A DNA stretch of 64,000 nucleotides from Panorpa germanica (lineage: Eukaryota > Arthropoda > Insecta > Mecoptera > Panorpidae): contig OY783206.1 of assembly GCA_963678705.1 (NCBI GenBank), positions 12,349,807 through 12,413,806 on the forward strand, in the 5' to 3' direction. The stretch's first letter is position 1, and the number at the start of each line of letters is the position of its first letter. The notes under the pieces were generated by a model, which was given only the letters and a program-made list of their open reading frames with translations, made no database searches and was not told the DNA's origin. The translations under genes were made by a program, and so were the position numbers. This document shows, in pieces, positions 12,501-52,150 of the stretch.

Positions 12501-13424
12501 TTTCGATGTTTTGAAATATGTTCGCATTTAATAGCGTAATACACACGCAAAATTTCACATTTCTATCTTTTACGAATACAAAGTTATGTAGCAAAAAAGG
12601 GCCCAATTTTTTTCCAGTTTTTCCAGAATTACGGATTTCCAGGAAATTTGGACGCCAAAAGTCTTAGAATTTTTTTCTCTACTAAATATGAAATTTTCAA
12701 GAACTTCTCTCGAGCCGTTTTCGAGCTACCATACAAAATTCGAACCAAACATATAAACATATAAGAATATAAATATACACCTGGGACATTATAATATAGG
12801 ATTCTGATGTACAAATTTATTTCTAGGAAATATTCACGCTGGTGAAATAGCAACAATGTCGCTTGATCTTCTAATCGGTATCTCTGGCTACGTAATTCCT
12901 CATAGACCGTCACAAAGACTTGAAATAAGAATTGGGATAAATACAGGACCGTGTGTTGCAGGAGTTGTCGGTACCACTATGCCTAGGTATTGCCTATTTG
13001 GGGACACCATTAACACAGCTAGTAGAATGGAATCTACAGGAGAAGGTAAAGCAGTTTTTAAGGAATACATTTATTTTTTCTTTATTTAAATTAATTAATT
13101 ATTTTACTTTAGAAATGAAAATTCATATATCAAACGAAACGAAATTAGCACTGGATGAATTGGGAGGGTACACTGTAGAACTTCGTGGTAGCATGGAAAT
13201 AAAAGTAAGTAAATATTTCACTATTCAATTAAGTACTTATTTAATATAATTAACAAAAATGTTTTTAGGGTAAGGGAATGATGGATACGTATTGGCTGAT
13301 TGCAAAAGAAAATGGTATGGATTCCAGACTTTTGAACGTGGTAGGTGAACCAGACCTTACGGTGACAAATATGTTGAACGTTAATATTGAACCAGAATTT
13401 CTATCAATTATTGGTATGGATTAA
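6399..13424 (+). CDS. NIT-domain transmembrane guanylate cyclase, 3' ten exons (partial at 5')
   Basis: Makes cGMP from GTP; class III nucleotidyl cyclase fused to a nitrate/nitrite-sensor-like (NIT) domain, as in insect NIT guanylate cyclases that lack H-NOX and kinase-homology domains. Exons join in frame as 6399-6539, 8597-8773, 8850-9065, 10849-10977, 11048-11177, 11248-11370, 11789-12002, 12827-13045, 13113-13204 and 13269-13424, giving about 531 residues. NIT-like part is residues 1 to about 220, the transmembrane helix about 236-256, a signalling helix 265-305 and the catalytic domain about 306-500. Metal aspartates (FFSDIVGFT and TIGDAYMV), guanine-selecting Glu (KVETIGD) and Cys (RYCLFGD), and the Asn/Arg of NTASRMES are all present, so it should be active as a dimer. 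The first exon(s), with the N-terminal membrane anchor, were not found. Class assignment is firm; ligand and physiology are unknown. Confidence 0.92.
6700..7270 (+). mobile_element. Family B element, old diverged copy
   Basis: Keeps the order of family B landmarks (ACATTGGCGT, GGAGTTATAGC, ACCATGCATTGGAAT, CGACTTTTTTAATTGTTAA, AAGAAGTTATTAAAAAATAA) with many changes and no clear termini. Lies in the cyclase intron 6540-8596. Confidence 0.6.
7300..7767 (+). mobile_element. Helitron-like element, family C, 5'-truncated copy
   Basis: 3' end has the Helitron layout: hairpin GTCGCATTGCGAC (7740-7752), 11 bases, then CTAG followed by T. The inside matches copies at 12042, 30347 and 39836 (GGGGGCACGGGGCAG, AATTGTGCTAGAAAGTTGAA). 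Contains a run of 11 or so G near 7330. In the cyclase intron. Confidence 0.75.
7768..8590. other. Cyclase intron remainder, no feature seen
   Basis: Stretch between the Helitron copy and exon B. No repeat matched and no exon supported. Confidence 0.4.
8597..8773 (+). CDS. Cyclase exon B: NIT core
   Basis: Encodes [15 protein letters not shown], a linker, then [17 protein letters not shown] and SANTGAVW, the conserved WYN..N..LL..L core of NIT domains. The donor AG|gtatct gives an in-frame join to 8850 (W-R-K-L-I-A-Y). The acceptor ttag at 8593-8596 has a poor pyrimidine tract, but the stronger cttcag at 8571-8576 would put a stop in frame, so this start is chosen. Its phase fits exon A. Confidence 0.82.
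8850..9065 (+). CDS. Cyclase exon C: NIT second half
   Basis: Follows a 76-base intron with acceptor tttttacag. Encodes [19 protein letters not shown], a glycine-containing turn ([18 protein letters not shown]) and [16 protein letters not shown], matching the helical second half of NIT domains (nLLRa.E..gI pattern). Donor AG|gtactg; phase 2. Confidence 0.93.
9188..9823. mobile_element. TIR element with about 95-base inverted ends
   Basis: Left arm 9188-9285 and right arm 9730-9823 are inverted copies: CCTTATTTTGTAACTT, CATGCGTCAT, ACTAGTGTGATATTCA, TTTGTTAATATTGGCAAAT. About 440 bases of AT-rich loop. A TGACGTCA sits in the left arm (9211); the right arm has it mutated. Sits in a cyclase intron, 8 bases from family B copy 3. 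Confidence 0.8.
9831..10448 (+). mobile_element. Family B element, copy 3
   Basis: Complete, about 618 bases, with ATGTGCTTGTGTCCT and AGGACACAAGCCCAT ends. In the cyclase intron 9066-10848. Confidence 0.85.
10449..10848. other. Cyclase intron remainder
   Basis: AT-rich with many CATA steps (CATATACATGAAATA and similar). Open frames here are not supported. Confidence 0.4.
10849..10977 (+). CDS. Cyclase exon D: membrane-proximal extracellular helix
   Basis: Acceptor cttttttag, donor CG|gtaaga. Encodes [20 protein letters not shown] followed by a helical segment [15 protein letters not shown] that leads to the membrane. One NLT glycosylation sequon fits an extracellular side. The preceding intron (9066-10848) holds two transposon copies. 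Confidence 0.92.
11048..11177 (+). CDS. Cyclase exon E: transmembrane helix
   Basis: Encodes [17 protein letters not shown] and then a hydrophobic run of about 21 residues ([19 protein letters not shown]) bounded by charged or polar residues: a single membrane pass linking the NIT sensor to the cytosolic cyclase. Acceptor attttag, donor CAG|gtaaat, phase 0. The intron before it is 70 bases. Confidence 0.95.
11248..11370 (+). CDS. Cyclase exon F: signalling helix
   Basis: Encodes [20 protein letters not shown] then [17 protein letters not shown], the coiled coil and LLf.MLP..V...L motif found directly before animal guanylate cyclase catalytic domains. Phase 0 at both ends. The next intron (11371-11788) contains an inverted-repeat element. 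Confidence 0.96.
11454..11754. mobile_element. Small TIR element in cyclase intron
   Basis: TGTCAGCAT ... GCATCGTATTAA on the left and TTAATACGATGC ... ATGCTGACA on the right form imperfect inverted ends around 300 bases. A TGACGTCA occurs at 11629-11636. The intron (418 bases) is otherwise about 117 bases. Confidence 0.65.
11789..12002 (+). CDS. Cyclase exon G: first half of catalytic domain
   Basis: Encodes [20 protein letters not shown] through SGLPQRN. Holds both metal-binding aspartates (FFSDIVGFT and TIGDAYMV) and the Glu of KVETIGD that reads guanine. Acceptor tttttcag, donor AATG|gtgaga, phase 1. The following 824-base intron is nearly all Helitron. Confidence 0.98.
12042..12801 (-). 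mobile_element. Helitron-like element, family C, nearly complete
   Basis: On the minus strand it starts TCCTATATTATAATGTCC (preceded by A) and ends CTAG (followed by T), as Helitrons do at A^T sites. About 760 bases, no helicase frame. It fills the intron between the two halves of the cyclase domain (12003-12826), leaving about 64 bases of original intron. The 3' hairpin seen in other copies is degraded here. Confidence 0.8.
12827..13045 (+). CDS. Cyclase exon H: second half of catalytic domain
   Basis: Encodes [50 protein letters not shown]. The Cys of RYCLFGD is the guanine-specific residue (Asp in adenylate cyclases), and Asn/Arg of NTASRM stabilise the transition state. Acceptor ttctag only 25 bases beyond the end of the Helitron; donor GAAG|gtaaag. 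Confidence 0.98.
13113..13204 (+). CDS. Cyclase exon I
   Basis: Encodes [19 protein letters not shown] and ELRGSMEIK, the region after the RMEST motif (I.iS..t...L...g.y....RG...iK). Introns on both sides are 64-67 bases; donor AAA|gtaagt, phase 0. Confidence 0.96.
13269..13424 (+). CDS. Cyclase exon J: C-terminus and stop
   Basis: Encodes [16 protein letters not shown], the invariant GKG...TYWL end of guanylate cyclase domains, then about 35 tail residues and TAA. The C-terminus lacks the long extension of receptor-peptide cyclases. Confidence 0.96.
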   Translation, partial: GKGMMDTYWLIAKENGMDSRLLNVVGEPDLTVTNMLNVNIEPEFLSIIGMD

Positions 13425-13491
13425 TTTGTATTGATATGTACCTTATTCTTTACATAACAAAAACTTTAAAAAAGGGGCTCTCCAGTAAATT

Positions 13492-13497
13492 AATAAA
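13492..13497 (+). terminator. Candidate poly(A) signal of the cyclase gene
   Basis: First AATAAA hexamer after the stop codon, 68 bases downstream. Such hexamers are frequent in this AT-rich DNA, so the site is only plausible. Confidence 0.4.
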
Positions 13498-13788
13498 TAA
13501 TACAATGATTCATATCTCAAGAATATAAATGTTTATAAAAACACATTGCGAGAAGGAGAAAGTCCTTTGCAAAATATTTTTTTCTCTTAATGCTTAAACC
13601 AGGAGCATTTATCTTGCACTCCAGATCTTATCATTCATTTAACCGCCGCACACGTTATTAATTATTAGTCGATAACAAAATAACTTTCCTCAATGGAATA
13701 ATTTGTAAGAATACACTGAAGTATAACAAATGAACTTAGAAAGTTTCAAATAAATCAGCTCCTCAAATTTCTTGAGAAAATTCCTTAA

Positions 13789-14475
13789 ATGTGCTTGTGT
13801 TCTCATTTCTTAGTGGTCGATTTTTCAATTGTTGATTGAAATTGATGTTAATAAATGTGTATTGGCGTGACTATTTTATTAAATATCTAAATGTTGACGG
13901 AAATATAGTAATTAAAAATTTGAATTGTAGTTTTAGCGCTAGAAATGGTGGGCCATATTTGTAGGACGTGCAATGCATTTTAACGTCAGTTATTTGTTGA
14001 GTAGGTCAGTGCTGTGGTAATGTTTTGTAGCTGTTGGTAGTCGAAATATTCAAGTCAAGTCAAAGAATAATATTTTTTTCTTTATTTAACCCTGTTACGG
14101 CAGACATAATATTGAAATTTTATTGTTCCTTGAAATAGCTGTAAATAATATTTGATATATAAATACATATAACAGAGATTTGTGAGCTGTAAGGTTGGTA
14201 ACCTGAAACTTGTCAGAGTTCTGTCAATATCTCTTTTACGCTCTGTTGCATAAAAGAGATAGCAACTAGCGGTTGTGATGTAACATGCATTTGGAATATG
14301 TAGAACGTTGAATCCCTTTAATAATTAAAGAGACGAAATGACTTTTTTAATTGTTAACATCTCCTAACATATAAGGAGTTATTAAAAAATAATTGAACAT
14401 TTGCATTTCTAGTAATCCACTTTATCAATATATAGTACACTTTTATAGAAATTAAGACATAGGACACAAGCCCAT
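13789..14475 (+). mobile_element. Family B element, copy 4
   Basis: About 690 bases, ATGTGCTTGTGTTCT start and AGGACACAAGCCCAT end. Lies just downstream of the cyclase gene. Carries an extra internal piece (TTACGCTCTGTTGCATAAAA) missing from copies 1 and 3. Confidence 0.85.
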
Positions 14476-15449
14476 TATGCATTGTTTGTCGAAATTTCTG
14501 GACAGTCCCTTAAGGTATTTTCAACATGCTATATATCTTTTTTTTTAACAAGCAAATATAAATTATTATAGTTATTATCTAAAATTATCTATTTGATTTA
14601 GAAAAGTGTAAATTTATACCTTTAATTTTAATTTAAAAAATGTCAATGCACTTGATGTTAAAATTTGGGAACAATATTTATAGTATTATAATATAATATT
14701 ATTTAGTATATTAATTAGTATTAAATTAATAAAAGTATATATAAATAATTAAAAAAGAATTACAATAACTAGCGACATCCATGACAGAGTACCAAGAAAA
14801 GATTTATATTGTTTATAATATGAGACTAATTTATTTGCGCCTGGACCGCATGCAATTTAACTTACAGTTAAAGAAACACGATGTATTATAAGTGATACTT
14901 AAAGTCATTAAAATATAAAGATATAGGTGATAGTTAAAAAAATATCACCTTCAATTTCGTATTTTAGTAACTATTTTTATATCTGAAGAAATACAGAAAA
15001 TCTTATTTAGTTCAAATTAAAAATTTTACGTTTTATCATTTTCAAGAGTTCATATCAATTTTAAGAAGAGTATAACTTATTTACATCTTAAGAAATGAAA
15101 AAATCTTATATTAATATTAATATAATATTTGTAGAGATTTAAACCAAAATTAATAATTATTGGTAGTATAATGATCAACGAATCGAGCTTATTTGTTTAG
15201 AAATTTAAATCTTTACACTTTTAAAATTAAGAAAAATTCAGTATTAGAATTAATTATTAGAATAGTTTGTATCAAACAATATATATGAGTACATAAAAAT
15301 AAATAATGTTGAATAATATATCATTTCCTCAAATGTACCCATCCTTTAGACCTGCAGATATAACTTTTAAAGCTAAACTAGGTGTATTATCACAACGAAT
15401 AATCATTTTGTATAGTCCAAGTTTCTTGCTGTCTTAACATTTAAAATGA
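14476..15449. other. AT-rich spacer
   Basis: Very AT-rich, simple runs such as TATAATATAATATTATT. No gene or repeat family recognised. Confidence 0.5.
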
Positions 15450-15942
15450 ATGGGCTTGAGTACTCATTTTTTATGGGTCGATTTATCAATTGTTGATTAA
15501 AATTGATGTTAATAAATGTATATCACCGTTTTTATTCTATTAAATATTTAAATGTTGACGGAAATATAGCAATTAAAAATTCGAATTAGAGTTTTAGCGC
15601 TACAGATGTCGGCCTTATTTGTGACGTAAATTGTCTGCACTATGGAGGGTAGGTGAGTTATTTTTTGTACGGATAAGATTTCTGTGTCGAATATCCTATC
15701 TCTTTTACACTTTGTTGTATAAAAATAACAACTTAGCGGACGTAAAGTCACATGTTTTGCAATGTTCTATAACGTTAAATCTCTTTTATAATTAAATGAA
15801 AAAAATGACTTTTTTACATGTTAATATCTTTTAACATATAAGGAGTTATTACTAAATAATTGGACATTGTAAGTTCTAGTAACCAACTTTATCAATATAA
15901 AGTACAGTTTTATAGAAATTAAGACATAGGACACGAGCCCAT
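15450..15942 (+). mobile_element. Family B element, copy 5 (short)
   Basis: About 490 bases with ATGGGCTTGAGTACTC and GGACACGAGCCCAT ends; internal deletion and more divergence than copies 1, 3 and 4. Confidence 0.8.
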
Positions 15943-16100
15943 TAATATATACCGCCGATCTCTCTGCTAGATCCAATAGATGCTCGTGCATCAATTAGAA
16001 ATCTGAACATTAAAAGGTCAATATGATGTTTAATGTTTTATTTCATAGATGGCAGGCATTGCTTATCACATTTTTAAACCGTATTAGTTCAAAAATCTAC

Positions 16101-16656
16101 ATGGGCTTGTTGTCCTATGTCTTAATTTCTATAAAAGTGTACTATATATTGATAAAGTGTACTATGTTTTTATTAACTCCTTATATGTTAGGAGATATTA
16201 ACAATTAAAAAAGTCATTTTGTCTCTTTAATTATTAAAGGGATTCAACGTTGTACACATTCCAAATGCATGTTCCAAATGCATCAAAATATCAAATATTA
16301 TTTACAGCTATTTCAAGGAACAATAAAATTTCAATATTATGTCTGCCGTAACAGGTTTAAATAAAATAAAAACTTATTATTCTTTGACTTTACTTGATTA
16401 ATTGACTACCAACAGCTACAAAACATTACCACGCACTGACCTACTCAACAAATAACTGACGTTAAAATGCATTTCACGTCATACAAATATGGCCGACCAT
16501 TTCTAGCGCTAAAACTACAATTCAAACTTTTAATTGCTATATCTCTGTCAACATTTAGATATTTAATAAAATATACACGCCAATACACATTTATTAACAT
16601 CAATTTCAATCAAGAATTGAAAAATCGACCACTAAAAAATGAGGACACAAGCCCAT
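16101..16656 (-). mobile_element. Family B element, copy 6 (inverted)
   Basis: About 556 bases in the opposite orientation; ATGGGCTTGTTGTCC at the left and GAGGACACAAGCCCAT at the right. With copy 5 only 158 bases away it makes a large inverted pair. Confidence 0.85.
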
Positions 16657-16745
16657 TGCGGAGATTTAATAAAACTAAACAATTTGGAATAATATTGTTT
16701 ATTGTTTACATCAGTTTGGTGTTTTTACATTACTAAACCATTAAC
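16657..16745 (-). repeat. Flank shared with 61225-61280
   Basis: GTTTATTGTTTACATCAG, TTTGGTGTTTTTACATTA and CTAAACCATTA reappear inverted next to family B copy 8 at 61225-61280. Either a longer variant of family B or a repeat into which both inserted. Confidence 0.6.
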
Positions 16746-17154
16746 CTTATTAACTAATATCATATAATTACATCACAACCAAAAAAATATAAAATAATAT
16801 CCTATTGCTATGAATTTTTTTATAATATTATTCTTTTCTCGAAACGTATGAATTAATTAATTTAATACTTAAAACACAGAGGCACAATAATGACTACTGT
16901 TACAGTTTTTTATTACTAATTTCTAACTTTTAACAGTATTATTTAATAGTATTTCTAAGCCTTTATGAAGCTAATATCAATTTTATTTTTTATTATTTAT
17001 AAATATTACATTTATACTCTTCTGTATAAATATTTAAATAATAAGCAATCTTATGTTAAAGTTATATAAATAGTTATCGACCGTGTGTTATAATTAAGAA
17101 TTACTAACAATTCTAGCGCTATTATGTGAGGTGAAATTAACATAATTATAATAT
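16746..17154. other. AT-rich spacer
   Basis: No feature seen. Confidence 0.4.
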
Positions 17155-17299
17155 GATGACACAGTGGGCAAGAGTACTGATGCTTTAATATTGTGTCTTC
17201 GGGTTCGATCCGCAGACCTAAGTTATATATTCTGTGCACAGATGTTCATGTAGATACATAATCGTACACTTATTAGGCAGCGGTGTGGATAACATTTGA
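17155..17299 (+). mobile_element. tRNA-derived SINE, 5' part
   Basis: Head GATGACACAGTGGGCAAGAG followed by GGGTTCGATCC, a pol III B box, then ATGTAGATACATAATCG and TTAGGCAGCGGTGTGG as in the fuller copy at 26755-27033. Truncated before the 3' tail. Confidence 0.75.
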
Positions 17300-20200
17300 T
17301 GAGGAACAACTTTACAGAAAAGATGTTGTGTGCGCAGCCCAGTGGCTAAAGTAACATACTAATTTATGACAAAATCAAGTAAATGTAATATTTAGTTTTA
17401 ATAAATTTTCTAGCATTTAGTTTCTTAATTCTAAATTCGATTATTTGTTGATCATTACGTTAAAATATATTCAATTCAAAATGATGCGTACAAGTAACAA
17501 AAACTTATACTTAATATTAATCTACAATGAAATATATTATAAAATTTATTTATTTTAAAACATCTCGTAATGAATCGGACCATTTCATGGCAGTGAAATA
17601 TTTTGAAATAAGAAAAACAGTATAATAATAGACAGTATAATAATTTATTAAAAGAAAAATATTTTAGTTGTTTATTTTCGACCACGTGGTTATGAAATTT
17701 GTTTATGCAAGTTATTTTTTAAAATAAGAATATTGAAATTTAAACTCTCTCACAAACTAAAAATATGACAAAGTTTTATGAGAATTACATAATATTCAAT
17801 TAGGGAAATTATAAATAATGTAATATTATTTTTTACCATCGTACTTCAAATTTGATTAAATTCATTTTGAAGTTGCCGCTATGGAAATTCTGGCTATCTA
17901 CAAAATGTTTGTGTTGCATAAACTGAATCACAATCAACTTCACTGCAGCCAGTAAAAAATTGTGAATATTCAAGCACGCAAATTATGAATCTGAATTCGT
18001 AAGATTAATAAATAATATTATGAAAATGTAAAAATATATTTCAATACTTTATAATAGTGTATATTAACTAATTATTTAGTGTTTTAAATAGTTTTATAAT
18101 CATGAAATATACAGTATTAAATATAATAATAAAAATAAAGTGATTGTCTTGTAAACGGTGTGCAAAAAAAAAGTAAAAATTTTCGTTTCCGTTAAACGTA
18201 TTATAGTGTCAAGTATTAGTAATAAAGTGATATTTAAAGGTGCAACCAATTTTATATTATATTAATATATAATACAACTTGCCGTCATTAATATACAAAA
18301 TAGTGAGAATAACTTTTTAGGTATATTTCAGTTGCATATGAAACACTATAATAATCAAACGTTTACTCAAATAATATTTTATTATGTTGCGAATTTTCAT
18401 TTTAATTGAAAGTGCTATTTGGGAGTATAGTTTTAATAACAACAAATATTATCGATGCAAGTAAGTGTCTAACTGATTTATATTACGTTTTTAATGATGT
18501 AGGTATATAATGTCAAACTTAATTTAAGAAACTAATTTTTATGCTTCTCGCACTTGTTGCTTTTAGGTTAGATAGATGTACATATACCATTTAGTATTAC
18601 TTCAAATTCAGTTTATTTAACACAATATTTTTAGTTTTGTGTAAATTATAAAACTTTGTAGTTTTCCTATAATTATACCACATAACATTTGTTGTAAAAC
18701 ATCTTAAACTTGATATTTTAATAGTATTTTGTATTATTTCTTTGTTGAATATTTCAAATTCATTAACTGAGTTTAATGTACTCTCATTAAAAAATTTGTT
18801 CTTTATTGTTTTAGTTATATTCTTGAGTTTACTGGAACCTGAGTCAATAGTGGTAAGTGGAACTATCTTTTTAGCATGCATGAAAATGAATTGTTCCATT
18901 GTTCAAACACTCAGAATTTCTCCCTAGTTCAGGTGTTCATGTATAATACATAAATTGCATAACCGTACGTGGTAAGGCTGTCAAAGATGCATTCATTTTT
19001 AGCTTTATAAATCAACCAATAATATTTTTTGCTATTATTCAAGTGGCGCTCCTTATTGTCATTAAAAACCACCAACAACGAATTCTACTATTGTTGTTAC
19101 TCTACAAAGATGTTCCTTGATTATTTTATTTTTTTCTGGTGGTCTCTGACTTTCTCGACGACAAAAATTACCACGATCCTTAAACAGAACATTCAATCTA
19201 GAGTTTTTTTTAACTAGTACTAGATAATACAAAACAGCAATTATATAACAGATTCAATAATAATTGCCACTCTTTCAAATAATTCCAATATGCTAAATAC
19301 ATAGAAATATAAAAAATACATACTTAAATCACGAGCAGTTATTTTAATAGAAGTACTTATATGTCCAACAACTGTACCTACAATAATGCAACAATGATCA
19401 TCATGTAAAAATCACATTTAATCTTGGCAAAACATTTTAAATATACATTTAATACTTGTTACATTCTTTTTTGATCATATAAGCATCTGCATAATATTTG
19501 AAAAATATATTAAAAGTAGTATATTAATTATTATATCGTTGTTTTTTGGTTTCTAACTTTATCCTAAATATTTAAAATATTGCATAACAATTAGGCGTTT
19601 TGTTTCTTGTTTTGAATGTGTAATATTTAACCAAAAATCACATTTAAATATTAATTCTGAAAATGCTGCAACAATTATTATTTATATGCCTAGTAATCAC
19701 TTGATGAAGATCAACTACAAATGTATTAATTTATATAAATATTTTTACACAAATATAATTCGACACTAAATGATTAACGCCTACATGTTATGAAATGTTT
19801 TACAATTTCCTAGATTGACTAGATATTGCTACTTACTAAAATACACGCGAGTATTTTTAATAATGATATAGTTTTTTAAATTCATTTATTAGTTATGATA
19901 TTTCTAATACAAGTTTCCGAATATTAATAGTTATTTCTTTACTTTTATTAATTCTAATTATTGTTTTAGTTATGTTTGTGTTTGCTTATGATTGTAATAT
20001 GTTGCAATGATATTCATTTTTAAAATCATTTAATTTTGATTTATAATTTATCAAAAATGAAATGCTAAACGTATCAGTTATTAAATTAACAATAATCAAT
20101 TTTTACTGATTCATAAATACAATTCCGAACTCTCTCAATCCAATACAATAATAAGCAGATATTTAAAATCATTTTTGATAAATAAAACCTAATTTAAATA

Positions 20201-20578
20201 ATATATCGCAGTCTCTTAATATTCTCTTTGCCACAATAACTTGATCTTCTTCGGTATGATCCACCAATGATTTTAATGATATTTTTGTAATGAATTGACT
20301 CTGGCAGTCTTTAATTGTCGAAATTCAGAGGTAGTTTGAATTACAATTGATTTTTAAGATCTGATTCAATTATTTGATTAGTTTGCATAATCGGTTTCAT
20401 CATATTTTTCATTTAGAAAACTTATTGTTTATTGGTAATTTTGTTTTGGATTAAAAAGGACGCATATTGAAAGATATTGTCCATATCTCATGGTTGTATA
20501 AACATTATTAAAAATTGATCATAAATATTGTTTGTAAAAACAATAAATTGTGTAATTATAGCTTCTTTACTTTGGTTT
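17300..20578. other. AT-rich spacer between the convergent genes
   Basis: About 3.3 kb with no supported exon. The right end (roughly 20.1-20.58 kb) is likely 3' UTR of Sik2; TTTATT (a minus-strand AATAAA) occurs several times there, for example near 20430, but none can be singled out. Confidence 0.5.
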
Positions 20579-49810
<29,232 letters not shown>

Positions 49811-49891
49811 CCAAACCCAGAAATATAACGCTGGCCCGGGGTCACAGTAGTCATTATCAAAAATCAATGCTCTTGCTCAAGTGTGTCGTCT
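49811..49891 (-). mobile_element. SINE 5' fragment
   Basis: Minus strand gives GACGACACACTTGAGCAAGAG-type head and a degraded B box (GACCCCGGGCCAGCG), then CTGGGTTTGG, matching the SINE at 27033. Confidence 0.65.
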
Positions 49892-50909
49892 GAATGAGGT
49901 TTATAGTGAAAGAAAAATTGGTAAATTTTGGAAAAAGTGAAAGTGCTTTTATCTATGGAATATTTGCTACTATGTGCGCAAATATCGTTTGACAGCTGAT
50001 TGGGAAATTGTGGCTCAAGCTAATAGCGACGAAAAATTGATTTAGTAGTTTATTTTCGGTTGAATTGTGACGATTTTTAGTGAAAGTTGGACAGGACAAC
50101 GTCTGTTGTGTCACCTAATTTCAAATATAAAAGTAAACACTGTCTCTTTTATAACTTATGTTTATTTATATTTATTGAAAATGTGTACGAAATGTGTAAT
50201 ATTGCTTTTATTATTCGTCTGCAAAGTTTCGACCATAGCAATAACCAAAAAGAATCTAATAAAGAAGTCTATAATTTTCCAGCTAACTTCACTGACGTTG
50301 CATTATTGATTTCGTCCTGGGGTAGAGGATATACCCATATATAGTGTAGTATTTTACTACCGGTGCAGTTGTAAATTGTGCCGTACCCCCGTGTAGTGTT
50401 CCACTCCATCGTACTGTGTAGCGATGTTGCTGTGCAGAAAACAACTTTTACGCGAAGCGTCGCGACGCTCCTCCACGTTTGTTTGTGTTCGTAAGTCCCA
50501 GTCATATTGAATGACCATTAAAAAGAACTTGAATACCGGCTTCTCGACTTGCCGGTTTGCCGGCTTGCCGAGTCGTTGACATTAAACAAAACTGACTTAG
50601 AAAACTCACACTATTTTTATAAATTTACATGTTTAATATACGTAGGCAAATGAAACACGCATATCCAACACACACACTCACACACATACATATATAGAGT
50701 ACATTCATTTATTTTGTATATTTATAATTATATCACGGTTAAATTTATACTTGTTCTTTATTTTTATTTTGCTTTTTTTGTAGAATGTCGTATTTTTATT
50801 TCTTAAATATAAATTAGTTTACAGACTGTTCCAAATTGCTTTAGCAAAATACTATTTTCACCAGTCTGTTTTTTATTTCTAGCAAAACCGTGTAAAGACC
50901 ATTAAATAT

Positions 50910-51326
50910 CATTCCCATTCACTGTTTCAATTTTGTTTTTAATTTAGTATTTAATTTAAATTGTATAGCAGATGGGAATATGTTTTCTTTGTTTTTTTAG
51001 AACCTTACAAAATGAGACAATCTTGCAAAATGCAGTAGGACTTATTTTTAAAAGAAGTTCAATATCAGATTGTCAAAAATAAAGAAGTGAAAACAATTTC
51101 CATTAGTAATTGATATTAAAAACAGCAATTTTAATTATTCCACATTCAATTTTGTCCAGCTGTCGAACTGTCAAAATTTATATTAAGTCACATGCGCATC
51201 AACTAAATTACCTAAAATCAAATTAAAACACGAATGTGACAAGGAATGTCTATTCTGAAAACCTGAAATCTAGATTAAAATATTAAATTAAAACGTAAAT
51301 GAAATATTAAAACAGTGAGTGGGAAT
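50910..51326 (-). mobile_element. Family G TIR element, copy 3
   Basis: CATTCCCATTCACTG left, AAAACAGTGAGTGGGAATA right, about 417 bases, shorter inside than copies 1 and 4. Holds TTGTCCAGCTGTCGAACTG. Confidence 0.8.
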
Positions 51327-51593
51327 ACGGATTTAATAAGGATCCAAAAACATACAATATATGCATAGAGCAGAATAACGTAGATACAATTGGTTTTCCC
51401 GAAAATATGAGCGTACTGAAACTTGGTTTTTCTGGGTTTTTTTTTAAGTTGCAATCTAGGCTTATTTAAAATTTGTGAGGAAAGCAATTTTAGTTAAATG
51501 GCCAGTCCATCCTCTTAACCCAATTTTACAGCACATTGTCTATTGTTTGTAGCTTTATTTGACGAAGAGCTCGTTCGAATGAAAAATAGTCTA

Positions 51594-52150
51594 AGGCCCT
51601 CAGCACACGACGCGACTGGTTGCAAACCTTAGCCCCGAATCTGCCCGAACCGAATGTGATTACAACTGTGTTGTTAGTAAAAGAACGAACATTTTTACGA
51701 GTGAGATGAAACACATGGCACGAACGTAACTAAACTGATTTTAAACTGGTTTTGAGCATATATTCAGCGACTATATTTCTCGGTCGTAAGGCATTGTTGG
51801 TTTCATGCTTTTGATGATGATATCATCAACAGAGATGTTTACGAATACTATTGAAAAGTATTTAAATATATACATACAATCAAATATAACTTAATAGAAT
51901 CCCCTGTTTTGCTATTGTTAAAATTTCTATAGAGTCACGATACACGGATCAACATGGCTCGTGCTCGTTTTCGTTGAAAACTTCGTTTCGCGTTTAGTTT
52001 GCAATCAGTCGACTCGTGTGCCTTTCCTCGTGTTTTATCTCACTCGCATACACGTTCGATCTCTAACTAACAACACAGTTGTAATCACATTCGCTTTGGG
52101 TAGATTCGGGGTTATGGTTTGCAACCAGTCGCCACGTGTGCGGAGGGCCT
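51594..52150. mobile_element. Family F TIR element, complete
   Basis: 557 bases. Left arm AGGCCCTCAGCACACGAC..GACTGGTTGCAAACC and right arm, inverted, AGGCCCTCCGCACACG..CGACTGGTTGCAAACC; similarity extends about 90 bases inward (AATCTGCCCGAACC / AATCTACCCAAAGC). No transposase. Confidence 0.85.

Noticed and set aside
12409-12606. Minus frame similar to one at 30494-30742 (FVFVKDR.VKFC.CITLLN)
   Set aside because: Similarity arises because both lie in copies of the same family C Helitron; no start context or conserved domain.
17155-17220. tRNA gene
   Set aside because: B box is present but no cloverleaf can be folded and the sequence continues as a SINE body.
18384-18460. Possible first exon with signal-like start (MLRIFILIESAIWEY) and good donor CAA|gtaagt
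   Set aside because: No downstream exon fits; joining to the nearest acceptor (18812) gives an early stop. Kept only as a note.
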